A stretch of DNA of 64,000 bases from Macrostomum hystrix (GCA_950097015.1 CATNEN010000003.1:11933501-11997500), one strand, 5' to 3'. Numbered from the stretch's first letter, positions 52,201 through 63,949 are shown. A program made the numbers and translations. The notes: generated by a model not told the origin, from the sequence alone.

Positions 52201-55200
52201 AAAGTTGTCCGGATCAGTGACGGTGCCGGCGTCGACTTTGGCGGCCAGTTGACGCTGCGGCTGAGCGGATTCGGCGTTCGTCTCCGCGAGTTTTTTGCGT
52301 CGCTCTTCGAGTAGACGCAATCGCAGAGCTTCTCGTTGAGCCAGGTAGCCTGGTTTGAAAATGTAGACGTTGATTGGTGATTATTTTTAGATTGATACTT
52401 CGGGTGTCCCGAGGGTGAATGGCAGAGCGGGGGGTCTATCGCGTTTCCCTTTCGCAGCAAAGTCCCTGAACTCGATTCCGCAGTGAGGGTACATTTATGC
52501 TCTTAAGTGCCAGCCTCCACGGCACAGTGTACACTGCCTGAGATGGGAAAGTCAACACTGATGTTGACGTCAGCGGAATGGGCAGAACTGCCTCCTCGCT
52601 GGGTGCGGTTCAGGTGTCACCAAATGAAGTGCCATTGCGCACAGCCTTACTGCTAGTATTTTAAGTTATTTTCATTTTAATAATAAATTAATGTAATAAC
52701 TGTTGTTTTCATTATTATTAGGGTGTCCCACAATTGACCCAAAACGACTCACCAAGAGCTGAGATCTTAAAAAAGATCGTACGCACATCAAAACTAAGTG
52801 AACTCACTCTTCTCAAACGCTTCCTTCTGTTTGAGCAGCTCTCGTCTGTAATTGGCCAACGCCTGTTGGGCCTGGGCCTCCCCAAGCCGTTTGTCCGCCA
52901 CCATCTCGGCCAACTGTTTTCGTCGAGCCTCCAGTCGGGGCTCAAGATCGTAGACAACGTCGTCGTCGGCGTTTTTCTGATCAGCCAATCGACGTCGACG
53001 AGTCGCCAGCTTGTCCTGCAGCTGCTGAGCGGCTCGCCGACGTTGGTCGGCCAGTTTAGCTTCCAGGCGTGCTTCACAGTCTCGCAGTTCGGCCAGCAAT
53101 CTAGCATTGTCAGGGTGTGATTTTTTTCGACTAATACACCGCTCACTACGAGGCGTAGCTAGCTCACCTACCAGTACCAGTGATAATAAGCTACAAAGAC
53201 CACAAATAGTTAGCAGTACGTAACAATCGGCTTTCGTGGAACTTTGTCAGCTGATTTTCGCAGAAAAGTACAGTAGCGAAGTTTAAATATTTCACGATAT
53301 TAATCTTACTCGTAACTATCTTGCTCAAACTTATTGCAGCCTTGGTGTAAGGAAAAAACAGCAGAAACTTATTAAAAAGACATAGTACATGTTCAAGTTC
53401 ATACCTGTCGACATCTTCAGGTGCGATGCCCTCCTGTTTTCTGATGTCCTTCTCGAAGGCCACAAGCTCCTCCTGCAGCTTCTCGCCTAGTCGGGGTCCG
53501 TACTCAGCGTCGATAGCGTCAGTGGCCGTCTGCTTCTGCTCGGTTGTCAGCGCGTTGTTCTCAGCTACGGCGTCTCGCCTAGTCTTGAACTCGGCGTCAA
53601 CCAACGCCTTGGCCTCCTTGAGTCGGTTGGTCTGGCGCTGGCGAAGCTCGTCCCGTTTTCGATCGTCGATCAGGCGTTGCGAGAGCAGCAGATTCAACAG
53701 ACTGCCGCAGAGACCGGCCAGGCCGATGAGCCGATTGCGCCACAATTGAAGCTGGTCCAGCTGGGCTGCGCGCATCTCTTGACGGGCCAGTTGGAGCTCA
53801 CCGTCGGCTCTGCGATAAAAAATGTGCCGGTTTTAATTTCGAGTCCTTGCGTTTTCGGTTTCAACACAAGCGCTCACAGACAGCCCAAACAAGATATGAT
53901 ATTAGGGCTTCATAGAGAGGGGCGCCTCCTTTGATTTCTCATTGCGGAAGCCAACTTAAATTGGGGAGAGGAAAATTGGATTTTAGGAGATGGGAAATTG
54001 GATTTCAGAGAAACTTGGATTTGGGGAAACTTAGATTTCAAGGTGAGGGGAAACTTGCATTTTAAGGAAACTTGGATTTTGGGGGAACTTGGATTTTGGG
54101 GGAAATTTGGATTTGGGTTGAGGGAAACTTGGATTTCGGGTGAAGGAAGCTCGGATTTGGGAAGAATGAAACTTGGATTTGGGGTGATGGAAACTTGGAT
54201 TTGGGGTGATGGAAACTTGGATTTGGGGTGATGGAAACTTGGATTTGGGGTGATGGAAACTTGGATTTGGGGGGATGGAAACTTGGATTTGGGGTGATGG
54301 AAACTTGGATTTGGGGTGATGGAAACTTGGATTTGGGGTGATGGAAACTTGGATTTGGGGGGATGGAAACTTGGATTTGGGGTGATGGAAACTTGGATTT
54401 GGGGTGATGGAAACTTGGATTTGGGGTGAGGGAAACTTGGATTTGGGGTGATGGAAACTTGGATTTGGGGGGATGGAAACTTGGATTTGGGGGGATGGAA
54501 ACTTGGATTTGGGGTGATGGAAACTTGGATTTGGGGTGAGGGAAACTTGGATTTCGGGTGAGGGAAACTTGGATTTGGGGTGAGGGAAACTTGGATTTCG
54601 GGTGGGGGAAGCTCGGATTTGGGAAGAATGAAACTTGGATTTGGGGTGAGGGAAACTTGGATTTGGGGTGAGGGAAACTAATTGGATTTGGGGAGAAGGA
54701 AACTTGGATTTGGGGAGAAGGAAACTTGGATTTGGGGAGAATGAAACTTGGACTTCGGGTAAATTTGGATGACGGCGAAACTTGGATTTTGGGGCTTAAT
54801 TTTTTGGGATTTTTGATTTGTGGAGGCCTTAGATTTGGGAGGGGCAAACTCTTTATTTGTGTACAGCAGAAACTTAGATTCCCTCGCCCCTAGAAATAAA
54901 CTTGGAAACATGGATGTATTGAGGAGGACTTGGGTTTGGGGGAAGCTAACTCGGACTTGGCGGGATTGCACCTTGGCCACATGACTAAGCCTGTGCTACC
55001 CTAATACACATTTAAATGCAACTACTAAGGTAGTTTATCCTTACTCTGTTGTCTGCGTTATGGCGTCAATTAAAGCTAGTTCATCTCTGCCAACAGTGAA
55101 ATTGGCACCAGCCTCCAATAATTTGAGCTCAACCAGGATGTTGGCGGGATCGAGGAAGCCGATGCGCCTGCCGCCGCGCTGGCGGGACGAGTTCAAACGA

Positions 55201-56052
55201 GCGGAGCCGCGTCGGCGACCGCCGCCTCCTTCGACTTCATCGTCCGATTGCGGTGGTATCGCGCCCGTCTCCGGGTTTGTCTGCAGACAGTTGGTTATCG
55301 TGTCTAATCGTGTCTATCGTGTTTTTTATCGCTATGTACAATCAGTTAATGAATGGACCTACCTCCTTTTTTGCTTTTTCCAGTGGTCCTTTAGGATCTT
55401 CTAGACAGTTTAATCTATGAAATTGCTGCAAGGAATAAATAGAACCCAAATTGAATCCAGTGAACTCAAAATAATACTTCTGTTTGTTTATTGAAGCCAC
55501 GCTGACCTACCTCGAAGCAGCTTATTTCAGCTTGTTCGGAGTGCAATTTTTCCAGGCACATCATGTTGAACGATCTGTTTTTGAACTGTGGGAAGATGAT
55601 AGAGAAACATGTGCTAATTGACACCTGCACTTGCAGGTGTAATGTCATAAAGTCAACGTACCTTCATTTGGTAGTTTTTTTACTGATCATTAATTTAATT
55701 TTCAAGAAATGATTCAAATTAAAGAAGCAGAATTCTGCCATTTTAACATAGAATTATCTTTTTTTAAATGAGCTCAACAAATACAAAATACATATAGATA
55801 TGAAGTTTATCAAACAAAGAAAATCGAAGAAATTGTTGGCTTTATGCTAAGCATTTAGAGCGCTTAATAAAACAAATGCAATATCTTATTTAATATATAA
55901 CTTACACGTCGATAACAGAAGAAGATCCAGAAGCAAATAAAGCATGGTATAAGTGCCACAATAAAGCCAATGAAAAATCCTAGTGCCCCAAGGCCGCCAT
56001 CGACACTTCCAGCCGCGAGAGTCACTGTGTAGAATTCTGTACAGCTAGACAT
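49154..56052 (-). CDS. EVC: EVC-like ciliary coiled-coil membrane protein
   Basis: Twelve minus-strand exons with continuous phase: 56052-55906, 55585-55511, 55425-55363, 55280-55045, 53809-53405, 53100-52808, 52349-51960, 51872-51631, 51080-50470, 50361-50211, 50031-49869 and 49227-49154, giving 949 residues. Layout: a 17-residue start, one membrane helix (GALGFFIGFIVALIPCFICF), an Arg/Gly-rich linker, then nearly continuous Glu/Arg/Gln-rich coiled coil. Length (human EVC is about 990), N-terminal anchor and coiled coils fit EVC. So does a DPDNFLEEFERAL stretch in exon 7, which recalls the DPEKFLEAF region of vertebrate EVC as I remember it. EVC proteins sit at the base of primary cilia and promote Hedgehog signalling with EVC2 and Smoothened. 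A divergent EVC2-like gene next door supports the call. Alternative: another single-pass coiled-coil protein. Confidence 0.68.
49255..49835. repeat. About 30-bp minisatellite split by a SINE
   Basis: Units with AAAATCCCATGTTTATGTTT and TTCGAAT lie at 49255-49380 and 49710-49835. The SINE at 49381-49712 interrupts them. All are inside the EVC-like exon 11-12 intron. Confidence 0.82.
49381..49712 (-). mobile_element. tRNA-derived SINE, family 1, full-length
   Basis: (ATT)n tail at the low end, family body, and tRNA-like head GGCAGAGCGGCTAACGCG at the high end. It interrupts a minisatellite. Confidence 0.82.
49869..50031 (-). CDS. EVC: EVC-like exon 11
   Basis: 163 nt; EQRKQLFGKLVALTDLSQEE and MDKKLTRKMTVDFVSMVEES. 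Donor g|gtgaga; reading on would run into a minisatellite and SINE. Confidence 0.78.
50061..50178 (+). repeat. Unclassified dispersed repeat X, copy 3 (short)
   Basis: Contains TTCAGCGATCCTTGTCGA and GGGAGATACAGAAAAA in the order seen at 29641-29890, with an internal deletion. Confidence 0.6.
50211..50361 (-). CDS. EVC: EVC-like exon 10
   Basis: 151 nt; RMAKFVMDSVLDTKYRNSMM and MRMELRKKQEVLDREME. Acceptor tcaaacacag, donor gtgagt. Confidence 0.82.
50470..51080 (-). CDS. EVC: EVC-like exon 9 (coiled coil)
   Basis: 611 nt, the longest exon; starts LTRRRQEATFEAKLAERRAN. The acceptor cctcctgaaacag was chosen because the nearby cacacag gives an early stop. Donor gg|gtgaga. Confidence 0.82.
51225..51590. 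repeat. Minisatellite, about 19-bp half-unit
   Basis: TTCCTGACAC(A/T)GTTCCTCAT units alternate with TTTCTGACACATTCC, giving a roughly 38-bp period, in the EVC-like exon 8-9 intron. Confidence 0.88.
51631..51872 (-). CDS. EVC: EVC-like exon 8 (coiled coil)
   Basis: 242 nt; MRLEEKLRERQARAEASLEA and YERNMLAVANNLQ. Acceptor attgccgcag, donor gtacgt. Confidence 0.84.
51960..52349 (-). CDS. EVC: EVC-like exon 7 (coiled coil, DP-FLE-F motif)
   Basis: 390 nt; YLAQREALRLRLLEERRKKL, then TVTDPDNFLEEFERALAE. Acceptor ttcaaaccag, donor gtgaga. Confidence 0.84.
52409..52690 (+). mobile_element. tRNA-derived SINE, family 1, diverged
   Basis: GAATGGCAGAGCGGGGGG head, B-box-like GAACTCGATTCCGC, body with GGCACAGTGTACACTGCCTG, and an AT-rich tail. 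Antisense in the EVC-like exon 6-7 intron. Confidence 0.75.
52808..53100 (-). CDS. EVC: EVC-like exon 6 (coiled coil)
   Basis: 293 nt; LLAELRDCEARLEAKLADQR and following Arg/Gln-rich helix. Acceptor acaatgctag, donor a|gtgagt. Confidence 0.82.
53405..53809 (-). CDS. EVC: EVC-like exon 5 (coiled coil)
   Basis: 405 nt after acceptor ttatcgcag; encodes LQLARQEMRAAQLDQLQLW and a long charged helix ending GIAPEDVDR. Confidence 0.82.
53960..54780. repeat. Minisatellite, 22-bp unit
   Basis: About 35 units of GGAAACTTGGATTTGGGG(T/G)(G)A in the EVC-like exon 4-5 intron. Long minus-strand frames across it are artefacts. Confidence 0.94.
55045..55280 (-). CDS. EVC: EVC-like exon 4
   Basis: 236 nt. 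Starts TNPETGAIPPQSDDE, then a Gly/Arg-rich stretch (GGGGRRRGSARL) and FLDPANILVELKLLEAGANF. Donor ga|gtaagg, phase 2. Confidence 0.72.
55363..55425 (-). CDS. EVC: EVC-like exon 3
   Basis: 63 nt, phase 0, acceptor ttccttgcag, donor gtaggt; encodes QFHRLNCLEDPKGPLEKAKK. Confidence 0.7.
55511..55585 (-). CDS. EVC: EVC-like exon 2
   Basis: 75 nt, phase 0, acceptor catcttcccacag, donor gtaggt; encodes KNRSFNMMCLEKLHSEQAE. Confidence 0.7.
55906..56052 (-). CDS. EVC: EVC-like exon 1 (membrane anchor)
   Basis: ATG at 56052 is preceded in frame by TAG, fixing the start. It encodes a short extracytosolic or luminal N-terminus, the membrane helix and FCYRR. Donor cgt|gtaagt. Confidence 0.8.
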
Positions 56053-57125
56053 CTCCTATGCCTGCTTTTAAGCCGATTCGGTTTAATTAGTCGTTTTGCA
56101 GCGATAAATAAGTGGCGTGATTAGCGATGTTATTTATTGTCTGCAGCGGACTTAACTCTTCTGCGAACTTTTTTCAACGTAAATCTGCTCAATGGGCACA
56201 AAACCTGAGGAAAGAAAAAAGACAAATTGTTGAACGAGTAACTAGAAACAAAAAAGATTGCACATAACATTTGTCATAACAATAACTATCTGTAATATTT
56301 TAAATAACAAAACTCTGCTTTTAAGTTATTTTAATATAGTTTTTTAATAATCGGCAGGCAATCTTTTTAATGTTTGTTTTAATGGTTGCTATGCTAAAAT
56401 TCATGTAAACATAAAGTCATGAAATTCAAAGCGCATGCGTCATTTCATTTTTTCTAGAAGCTAACCTTGAGCGCTGCTGACAAGTTGCTTATAATACGTA
56501 AAGTGTATCAGTAGCATTTTATATTTGAATTTGGTGTACTTTAATGCGATAAACATAATACTTTCTTGATTAGCAATGTCTTCATCAGCATGATTTATTT
56601 TCGTTTCAATCAGGCTTAGCATCGCAACGTTTTATTGTTCTAATTGAACGAAAGACAGTATGAAACAGAGGCTTTTCAATAACTCAGTTTCCTAGTTTTT
56701 CTGAAAATTGCACAGCTTATCTTTTTATCACAATTATAACAGTTTTATGTTTAACACACTTTATCTCAGCTTATATTGCTTATATTATCAATGCAGTTGA
56801 CCGCAAATTAATTAAGCATAGATAATTATGCGAAACGTAAAGTTGAATTTGTATTTATATGCATGCAAAATAATTTTTTAACTTATCATTACTGATGTTA
56901 CTAGACTAAAATTAAGGCTTTTAACTTTAACTCATAAAAACTATAAAACAAAACTATAAACTATAAAAAGTTTATAATACAAAATTCAAGAAACTAAGTC
57001 CTATGTAACATAAATATTTTAGATTCATAGATTCTAGGTATCGCATAGGCAACTTAAACTATTTTTATTAGTAAACTTCCATATCTTTAAATCCTGATAT
57101 TTCATTTCAGCAATCTTAGTTGTCC
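56053..57125. promoter_or_regulatory. Putative bidirectional EVC/EVC2 promoter region
   Basis: 1073 bases separate the two divergent start codons. The right gene has a good acceptor (atttcatttcag, ending 57110) just before its ATG, so its first, non-coding exon may lie inside this interval. AT-rich; no defined core element is visible. Confidence 0.5.
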
Positions 57126-57524
57126 ATGAGTAAAGATCAATTTCAGCATCCTTGGCAGCTAGCAATGCCACTAATCCTACCCAGTCTTCTGCTTTTAATA
57201 ATATGTTATCCTGCTAGTAGTCAAGCTCAGACACTTTCAATCAGTCCTTCAACGGTCGACTGGTCCACTAGATTCGCCGCGACCTATTGCTTAGATGGCA
57301 GCTCAGCACAAGTCGGAGGCAGTGTGCAATTAAATCTGGTTGTTGCTAACGAGTTTGTCAGCAATCGAGTGTGCTATCGATGGCTCAATGGCTCTTTGAG
57401 CGGCGTTTGTAGCCAGAGCTACTCAGCATTCTTTGAGTACGCGTTCGGAGCACACAGGGATGGCTATTATACACTGCAGGCTAACGGTGTCACTCTAACA
57501 GCCAGCAGCTACACAATACAGCAG
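57126..57524 (+). CDS. EVC2: EVC2-like exon 1 (signal peptide)
   Basis: 133 codons: signal peptide, then a segment with CYRWLNGSLSGVC. Donor cag|gtgagt. Confidence 0.75.
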
Positions 57525-60500
57525 GTGAGTTTGATAGCTTAAAAACATTTCTTCCTATCTTGGGACATGTGCATAATGGATAGGTTTAGCCAAAACTAGT
57601 AATAATTTAAGCATCCTAGACTGGATTCTAAAAACTTTCCTCATAATGAAACCTGTTGTATAGAATCAGTTAGATACAGAATCGAACCTGTTAGATACAG
57701 AATTGAACCTGATAGATACAGAATCGAACCTGTTAGATACAGAATCGAACCTGTTAGATACAGAATCGAACCTGTTAGATACAGAATTGAACCTGATAGA
57801 TACAGAATCCAACCTGTTAGATACAGAATTGAACCTGTAAGATACAGAATCCAACCTGTTAGATACAGAATCCAACCTGTTAGATACTGAATCGAGCCTG
57901 TTAGATACAGAATCCAACCTGTTAGATACAGAATTGAACCTGATAGATACAGAATCGAGCCTGTTAGATACAGAATTGAACCTGTTAGATACAGAATCCA
58001 ACCTGTTAGATACAGAATCCAACCTGTTAGATACTGAATCGAGCCTGTTAGATACAGAATCCAACCTGTTAGATACAGAATTGAACCTGATAGATACAGA
58101 ATCGAGCCTGTTAGATACAGAATCCAACCTGTTAGATACAGAATCCAACCTGTAAGATACAGAATCCAACCTGTTAGATACAGAATTGAACCTGATAGAT
58201 ACAGAATCGAGCCTGTTAGATACAGAATTGAACCTGTTAGATACAGAATCCAACCTGTTAGATACAGAATCCAACCTGTTAGATACTGAATCGAGCCTGT
58301 TAGATGCAGAATCGAGCCTGTAAGATACAGAATCCAACCTGTAAGATACAGAATCCAACCTGTTAGATACAGAATTGAACCTGTTAGATGCAGAATCGAG
58401 CCTGTCAGATACAGAATTGAACCTGTTAGATGCAGAATCGAGCCTGTTAGATACAGAATCGAACCTGATAGATACAGAATCGAGCCTGTTAGATACAAAA
58501 TTGAACCTGATGGATACAGAATCCAACCTGTTAGATACAGAATCCAACCTGTTAGATACAGAATTGAACCTGTAAGATACAGAATCGAGCCTGTTAGATA
58601 CAGAATTGAACCTGTAAGATACAGAATCCAACCTGTTAGATACAGAATCGAGCCTGTTAGATACAGAATTGAACCTGTTAGATACAGAATCCAACCTGTT
58701 AGATACAGAATCGAGCCTGTTAGATACAGAATCCAACCTGTTAGATACAGAATTGAACCTGTAAGATACAGAATCCAACCTGTAAGATACAGAATCCAAC
58801 CTGTTAGATACAGAATTGAACCTGTTAGATACAGAATCGAACCTGTTAGATACAGAATCGAGCCTGTTAGATACAGAATCCAACCTGTTAGATACAGAAT
58901 TGAACCTGATAGATACAGAATCGAGCCTGTTAGATACAGAATTGAACCTGTAAGATACAGAATCCAACCTGTAAGATACAGAATCCAACCTGTTAGATAC
59001 AGAATTGAACCTGTTAGATACAGAATCGAGCCTGTTAGATGCAGAATCGAGCCTGTTAGATACAGAATCGAGCCTGTTAGATACAGAATCCAACCTGTTA
59101 GATGCAGAATCGAACCTGTTAGATACAGAATCCAAACTGTTAGATACAGAATCCAACCTGTTAGATGCAGAATCCAACCTGTTAGATACAGAATCGAGCC
59201 TGTTAGATACAGAATCCAACCTGTTAGATACAGAATTGAACCTGATAGATACAGAATCCAACCTGTTAGATACAGAATCCAACCTGTTAGATGCAGAATC
59301 CAACCTGTTAGATACAGAATTGAACCTGTAAGATACAGAATCCAACCTGTTAGATACAGAATCCAACCTGTTAGATACAGAATCCAACCTGTTAGATACA
59401 GAATCCAACCTGTTAGATACAGAATTGAACCTGTAAGATACAGAATCCAACCTGTTAGATACAGAATCCAACCTGTTAGATACAGAATCCAACCTGTTAG
59501 ATACAGAATTGAACCTGTAAGATACAGAATCCAACCTGTAAGATACAGAATCCAACCTGTAAGATACAGAATCCAACCTGTTAGATACAGAATTGAACCT
59601 GTTAGATGCAGAATCGAGCCTGTTAGATACAGAATTGAACCTGATAGATACAGAATCGAACCTGTTAGATACAGAATCCAACCTGTTAGATACAGAATCC
59701 AACCTGTTAGATACAGAATCCAACCTGTTAGATTCAGAATCGAGCCTGTTAGATACAGAATCGAACCTGTTAGATACAGAATCCAACCTGTTAGATGAAG
59801 AATCAAACCTGTTAGATACAGAATCCAACCTGTTAGATACAGAATCGAACCTGTTAGATACAGAATCCAACCTGTTAGATACAGAATCGAGCCTGTTAGA
59901 TACAGAATCCAACCTGTTAGATACAGAATCGAACCTGTTAGATACAGAATCCAACCTGTTAGATACAGAATCGAACCTGTTAGATACAGAATCCAACCTG
60001 TTAGATACAGAATCGAACCTGTTAGATACAGAATCCAACCTGTTAGATACAGAATCGAGCCTGTTAGATACAGAATCCAACCTGTTAGATACAGAATCCA
60101 ACCTGTTAGATGCAGAATCGAACCTGTTAGATTCAGAATCAAAGCTGTTAGATACAGAATCGAACCTGTTAGATACAGAATCCAACCTGTTAGATGAAGA
60201 ATCAAACCTGTTAGATACAGAATCCAACCTGTTAGATACAGAATCGAACCTGTTAGATACAGAATCGAACCTGTTAGATACAGAATCCAACCTGTTAGAT
60301 ACAGAATCCAACCTGTTAGATGCAGAATCCAAACTGTTAGATTCAGAATCGAGCCTGTTAGATACAGAATCCAACCTGTTAGATACAGAATCGAGCCTGT
60401 TAGATACAGAATCCAACCTGTTAGATACAGAATCCAACCTGTTAGATGCAGAATCGAACCTGTTAGATTCAGAATCAAAGCTGTTAGATACAGAATCGAA

Positions 60501-63500
60501 CCTGTTAGATACAGAATCCAACCTGTTAGATACAGAATCGAACCTGTTAGATACAGAATCGAACCTGTTAGATGCAGAATCCAACCTGTTAGATACAGAA
60601 TCCAACCTGTTAGATACAGAATCGAGCCTGTTAGATACAGAATCGAGCCTGTTAGATACAGAATCCAACCTGTAAGATACAGAATCCAACCTGTTAGATG
60701 CAGAATCGAACCTGTTAGATGCAGAATCCAACCTGTTAGATGCAGAATCGAACCTGTTAGATTCAGAATCAAAGCTGTTAGATACAGAATCGAACCTGTT
60801 AGATTAAAGAATCGAACCTGTTAGATACAGAATCAAACCTGTTAGATACAGAATCCAAACTGTTAGATACAGAATCCAAACTGTTAGATTAAAGAATCGA
60901 ACCTGTTAGATTAAAGAATCGAACCTGTTAGATACAGAATCAAACCTGTTAGATACAGAATCCAAACTGTTAGATACAGAATCGAACCTGTTAGATACAG
61001 AATCCAACCTGTAAGATGCAGAATCGAACCTGTTAGATTCAGAATCAAACCTTTTAGATACAGAATCGAACCTGTTAGATACAGAATCCAACCTGTTAGA
61101 TACAGAATCAAACCTGTTAGATTCAGAATCGAACCTGTTAGATACAGAATCCAACCTGTTAGATACAGAATCAAACCTGTTAGATTCAGAATCCAACCTT
61201 TTAGATACAGAATCGAACCTGTTAGATACAGAATCGAACCTGTTAGATACAGAATCGAGCCTGTTAGATACAGAATCCAACCTGTTAGATACAGAATCGA
61301 GCCTGTTAGATACAGAATCCAACCTGTTAGATGAAGAATCAAACCTGTTAGATACAGAATCCAACCTGTTAGATGAAGAATCCAACCTGTAAGATACAGA
61401 ATCCAACCTGTTAGATACAGAATCCAACCTGTTAGATGAAGAATCCAACCTGTTAGATACAGAATCCAACCTGTTAGATGAAGAATCAAACCTGTTAGAT
61501 ACAGAATCGAACCTGTTAGATACAGAATCGAACCTGTTAGATACAGAATCCAACCTGTTAGATACAGAATCGAACCTGTTAGATTCAGAATCGAGCCTGT
61601 TAGATACAGAATCCAACCTGTTAGATACAGAATCCAACCTGTTAGATACAGAATCCAACCTGTTAGATACAGAATCCAACCTGTTAGATACAGAATCCAA
61701 ACTGTTAGATTCAGAATCAAACCTGTTAGATACAGAATCCAACCTGTTAGATACAGAATCCAAACTGTTAGATACAGAATCCAAACTGTTAGATGAAGAA
61801 TCGAACCTGTTAGATACAGAATCCAAACTGTTAGATGCAGAATCGAACCTGTTAGATTCAGAATCAAACCTGTTAGATACAGAATCGAACCTGTTAGATA
61901 CAGAATCCAACCTGTTAGATACAGAATCCAAACTGTTAGATTCAGAATCAAACCTGTTAGATACAGAATCGAACCTGTTAGATACAGAATCCAACCTGTT
62001 AGATACAGAATCCAACCTGTTAGATACAGAATCGAGCCTGTTAGATACAGAATCGAACCTGTTAGATACAGAATCCAACCTGTTAGATACTGAATCCAAA
62101 CTGTTAGATTCAGAATCAAACCTGTTAGATACAGAATCAAACCTGTTAGATACTGAATCGAACCTGTTAGATACAGAATCGAGCCTGTTAGATACAGAAT
62201 CCAAACTGTTAGATGAAGAATCGAACCTGTTAGATTCAGAATCAAAGCTGTTAGATACAGAATCTATCCTGTAATTTCAGTTTCAAACCTGTTGATTAAA
62301 GAATCGAATTTGTTATACCAAGCATCTAAGCAAACCATGGTGTTCTGTATATATTTGCCAGATAGCCAACACGGACGTCACACCTGGCTACGTTCGCATC
62401 ACCATGCCAGTTACTAGCGCCATAGCTTCAAGCAGCTGTTCAATCCGGGCTGTCTACGACCCTTCGCCGCGAAGTAGCACCTCAGTGAAGTACGTTGGCA
62501 GCGTGCGTACATTCTCGGGTAGTTATCAAATCATTGCGCCCGGAAGCGGGGCTGTGGCCAGCTCCGGAAATTTCCCATCCGCCAACATAACCATCACTGG
62601 GCCGAGGATTTTACTAGCCAGCTCGTCTAGTATTGCATCGCCTGAGGCTGGCGACACGGTGAGAGTCAGCTTAAACGTGACGCGTCATCCGCAGGCTACC
62701 GTGGACGCCATCAATACAATTGTGAGTTTACCTGGAGAGAATATCAAGATTAAGTTTTTTTAAGGAATCTTCTATTCACAACTGAATTACACCAGTGAAC
62801 ATTTTGGGGAATTCCTAACCATTTTGGAGAATCCCTGACAATTTTGGGGAATCCCTTACCACTTTGGGGAATCCCTGACCATTTTGGGGAATCCCTGACC
62901 ATTTTGGGAATCCCTGACCCTCTTGTGGGATGTACGACTATTTTTTGGAATCTCTGACTGTTTTGGGTAATCCCTGACCCCTTTAGTGAATCCCTAAATC
63001 TTTTGCGCGATTCCTGACCATTTTGTGGAATCCATGACCCTTTCAGTGAATCCCTGACCATTTTGGGGAATCCCTGACCATTTTGGGAATCCCTGATCAT
63101 TTTGGGGAATCCCTGACCATTTTGGGGAATCCCTGACCGTCTTGTGGAATGTACGACTATTTTTTGGAATCTCTGACCGTTTTGGGGAATCCCTGACCCT
63201 TTCTCTTAATGTCGGATCATTTAGGGAATCCCTGATTGATCTTTTCAGAATTCCTAACCATTTTGGAGCATCCCTGACTCTTTTGTGGTCTCCCTGACCA
63301 TTTAGGGAAATCCCAGTCTGGCGTTGAGAATTCTAGACTAATTTGAGAAATAGCATACTATATCGGGAAATCTTATGGCTAAAATTTGGGAAACCCTGAA
63401 TTTAAATTTTTCCTTTATAATTACAGACTTTTGGAGAATCCAGACAAAAAGCTAATTACCGAATATTTCTGGGAAGCAGCACTTTTTCCAGAGAATATCA

Positions 63501-63901
63501 GATAATTATGAGAAACGGCAGATAATTTAGGGGAATCCTAGACAATTACTTGAGAACTGCAGACATTTCTGGAGATACCTACTTTTAAAATAAGAAGAAG
63601 AAATTTAGGGAATTTTAGAGTGTTGGGGGGAACTGCTTTTGTGGTTTTAATCTAAATTTAAATTTCCCTGCAACATCACATCTGCAGATCACTCTGTACT
63701 TCGACAATGTCAACATCACCGTCACGGCCACAACCGGACTAACAAGAATGTCTGATGGCAGCTACAGGTCGACAAATATGACAGTCAATAGCGCTGTCAA
63801 CACGTTCGCCACAATGGATATTCGCCTAGAGGACTATATTCAGTTGGGAAGCAGCATCAGAATGAACTACAATGCGACTTACAATTTCGTTAGCGATTTT
63901 A
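57126..63901 (+). CDS. EVC2: EVC2-like (limbin-like) surface protein, N-terminal part
   Basis: Exons 57126-57524, 62362-62721 and 63688-63901 (phases 0, 0, 1), continuing beyond the window. The start is ATG 57126, after an in-frame TAG and a splice acceptor. A signal peptide is clear (AMPLILPSLLLLIICYPASS, cleavage likely near SSQA|QT). The following 290 residues form a Ser/Thr- and Val-rich ectodomain with several N-glycosylation sequons (NIT, NVT, NMT, NAT) and few Cys. EVC2 is a type I membrane protein that pairs with EVC at the ciliary base. The assignment rests mainly on topology and head-to-head position beside the EVC-like gene. The membrane segment and coiled coil would lie to the right. 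It could be another surface glycoprotein. Confidence 0.5.
57655..62280. repeat. Giant minisatellite, 21-bp unit
   Basis: About 220 units with core GTTAGATACAGAATC(C/G)AACC occupy almost the entire 4.8-kb intron 1 of the EVC2-like gene. Variants include GAGCC, GATGC and GATTC. Because 21 is a multiple of three, stop-free frames of over 1000 codons occur on the minus strand. Confidence 0.97.
62362..62721 (+). CDS. EVC2: EVC2-like exon 2
   Basis: 120 codons after acceptor tatttgccag; GYVRITMPVTSAIASSSCS and a SEGD-like EAGDTVRVSLNVT strand. Donor gtgagt. Confidence 0.75.
62800..63330. repeat. Minisatellite, about 20-bp unit
   Basis: AATCCCTGACCATTTTGGGG units, increasingly diverged to the right, in intron 2 of the EVC2-like gene. 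Confidence 0.9.
63688..63901 (+). CDS. EVC2: EVC2-like exon 3
   Basis: 214 nt after acceptor catctgcag; ITLYFDNVNITVTATTGLT and IQLGSSIRMNYNATYNF. Donor a|gtgagt, phase 1. Confidence 0.72.
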
Positions 63902-63949
63902 GTGAGTTTAATCTATTTTGCCTTCTTTAGGAACGAAGGAACAAAATAA

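Noticed and set aside
54062..54847. Minus-strand 261-codon frame rich in Pro, Lys and Ser
   Set aside because: Lies in the EVC-like exon 4-5 intron and is built from the 22-bp minisatellite.
57641..60772. Antisense open frame of over 1000 codons
   Set aside because: It lies wholly in the 21-bp minisatellite; period divisible by three keeps frames open without coding selection. It is intronic to the EVC2-like gene.
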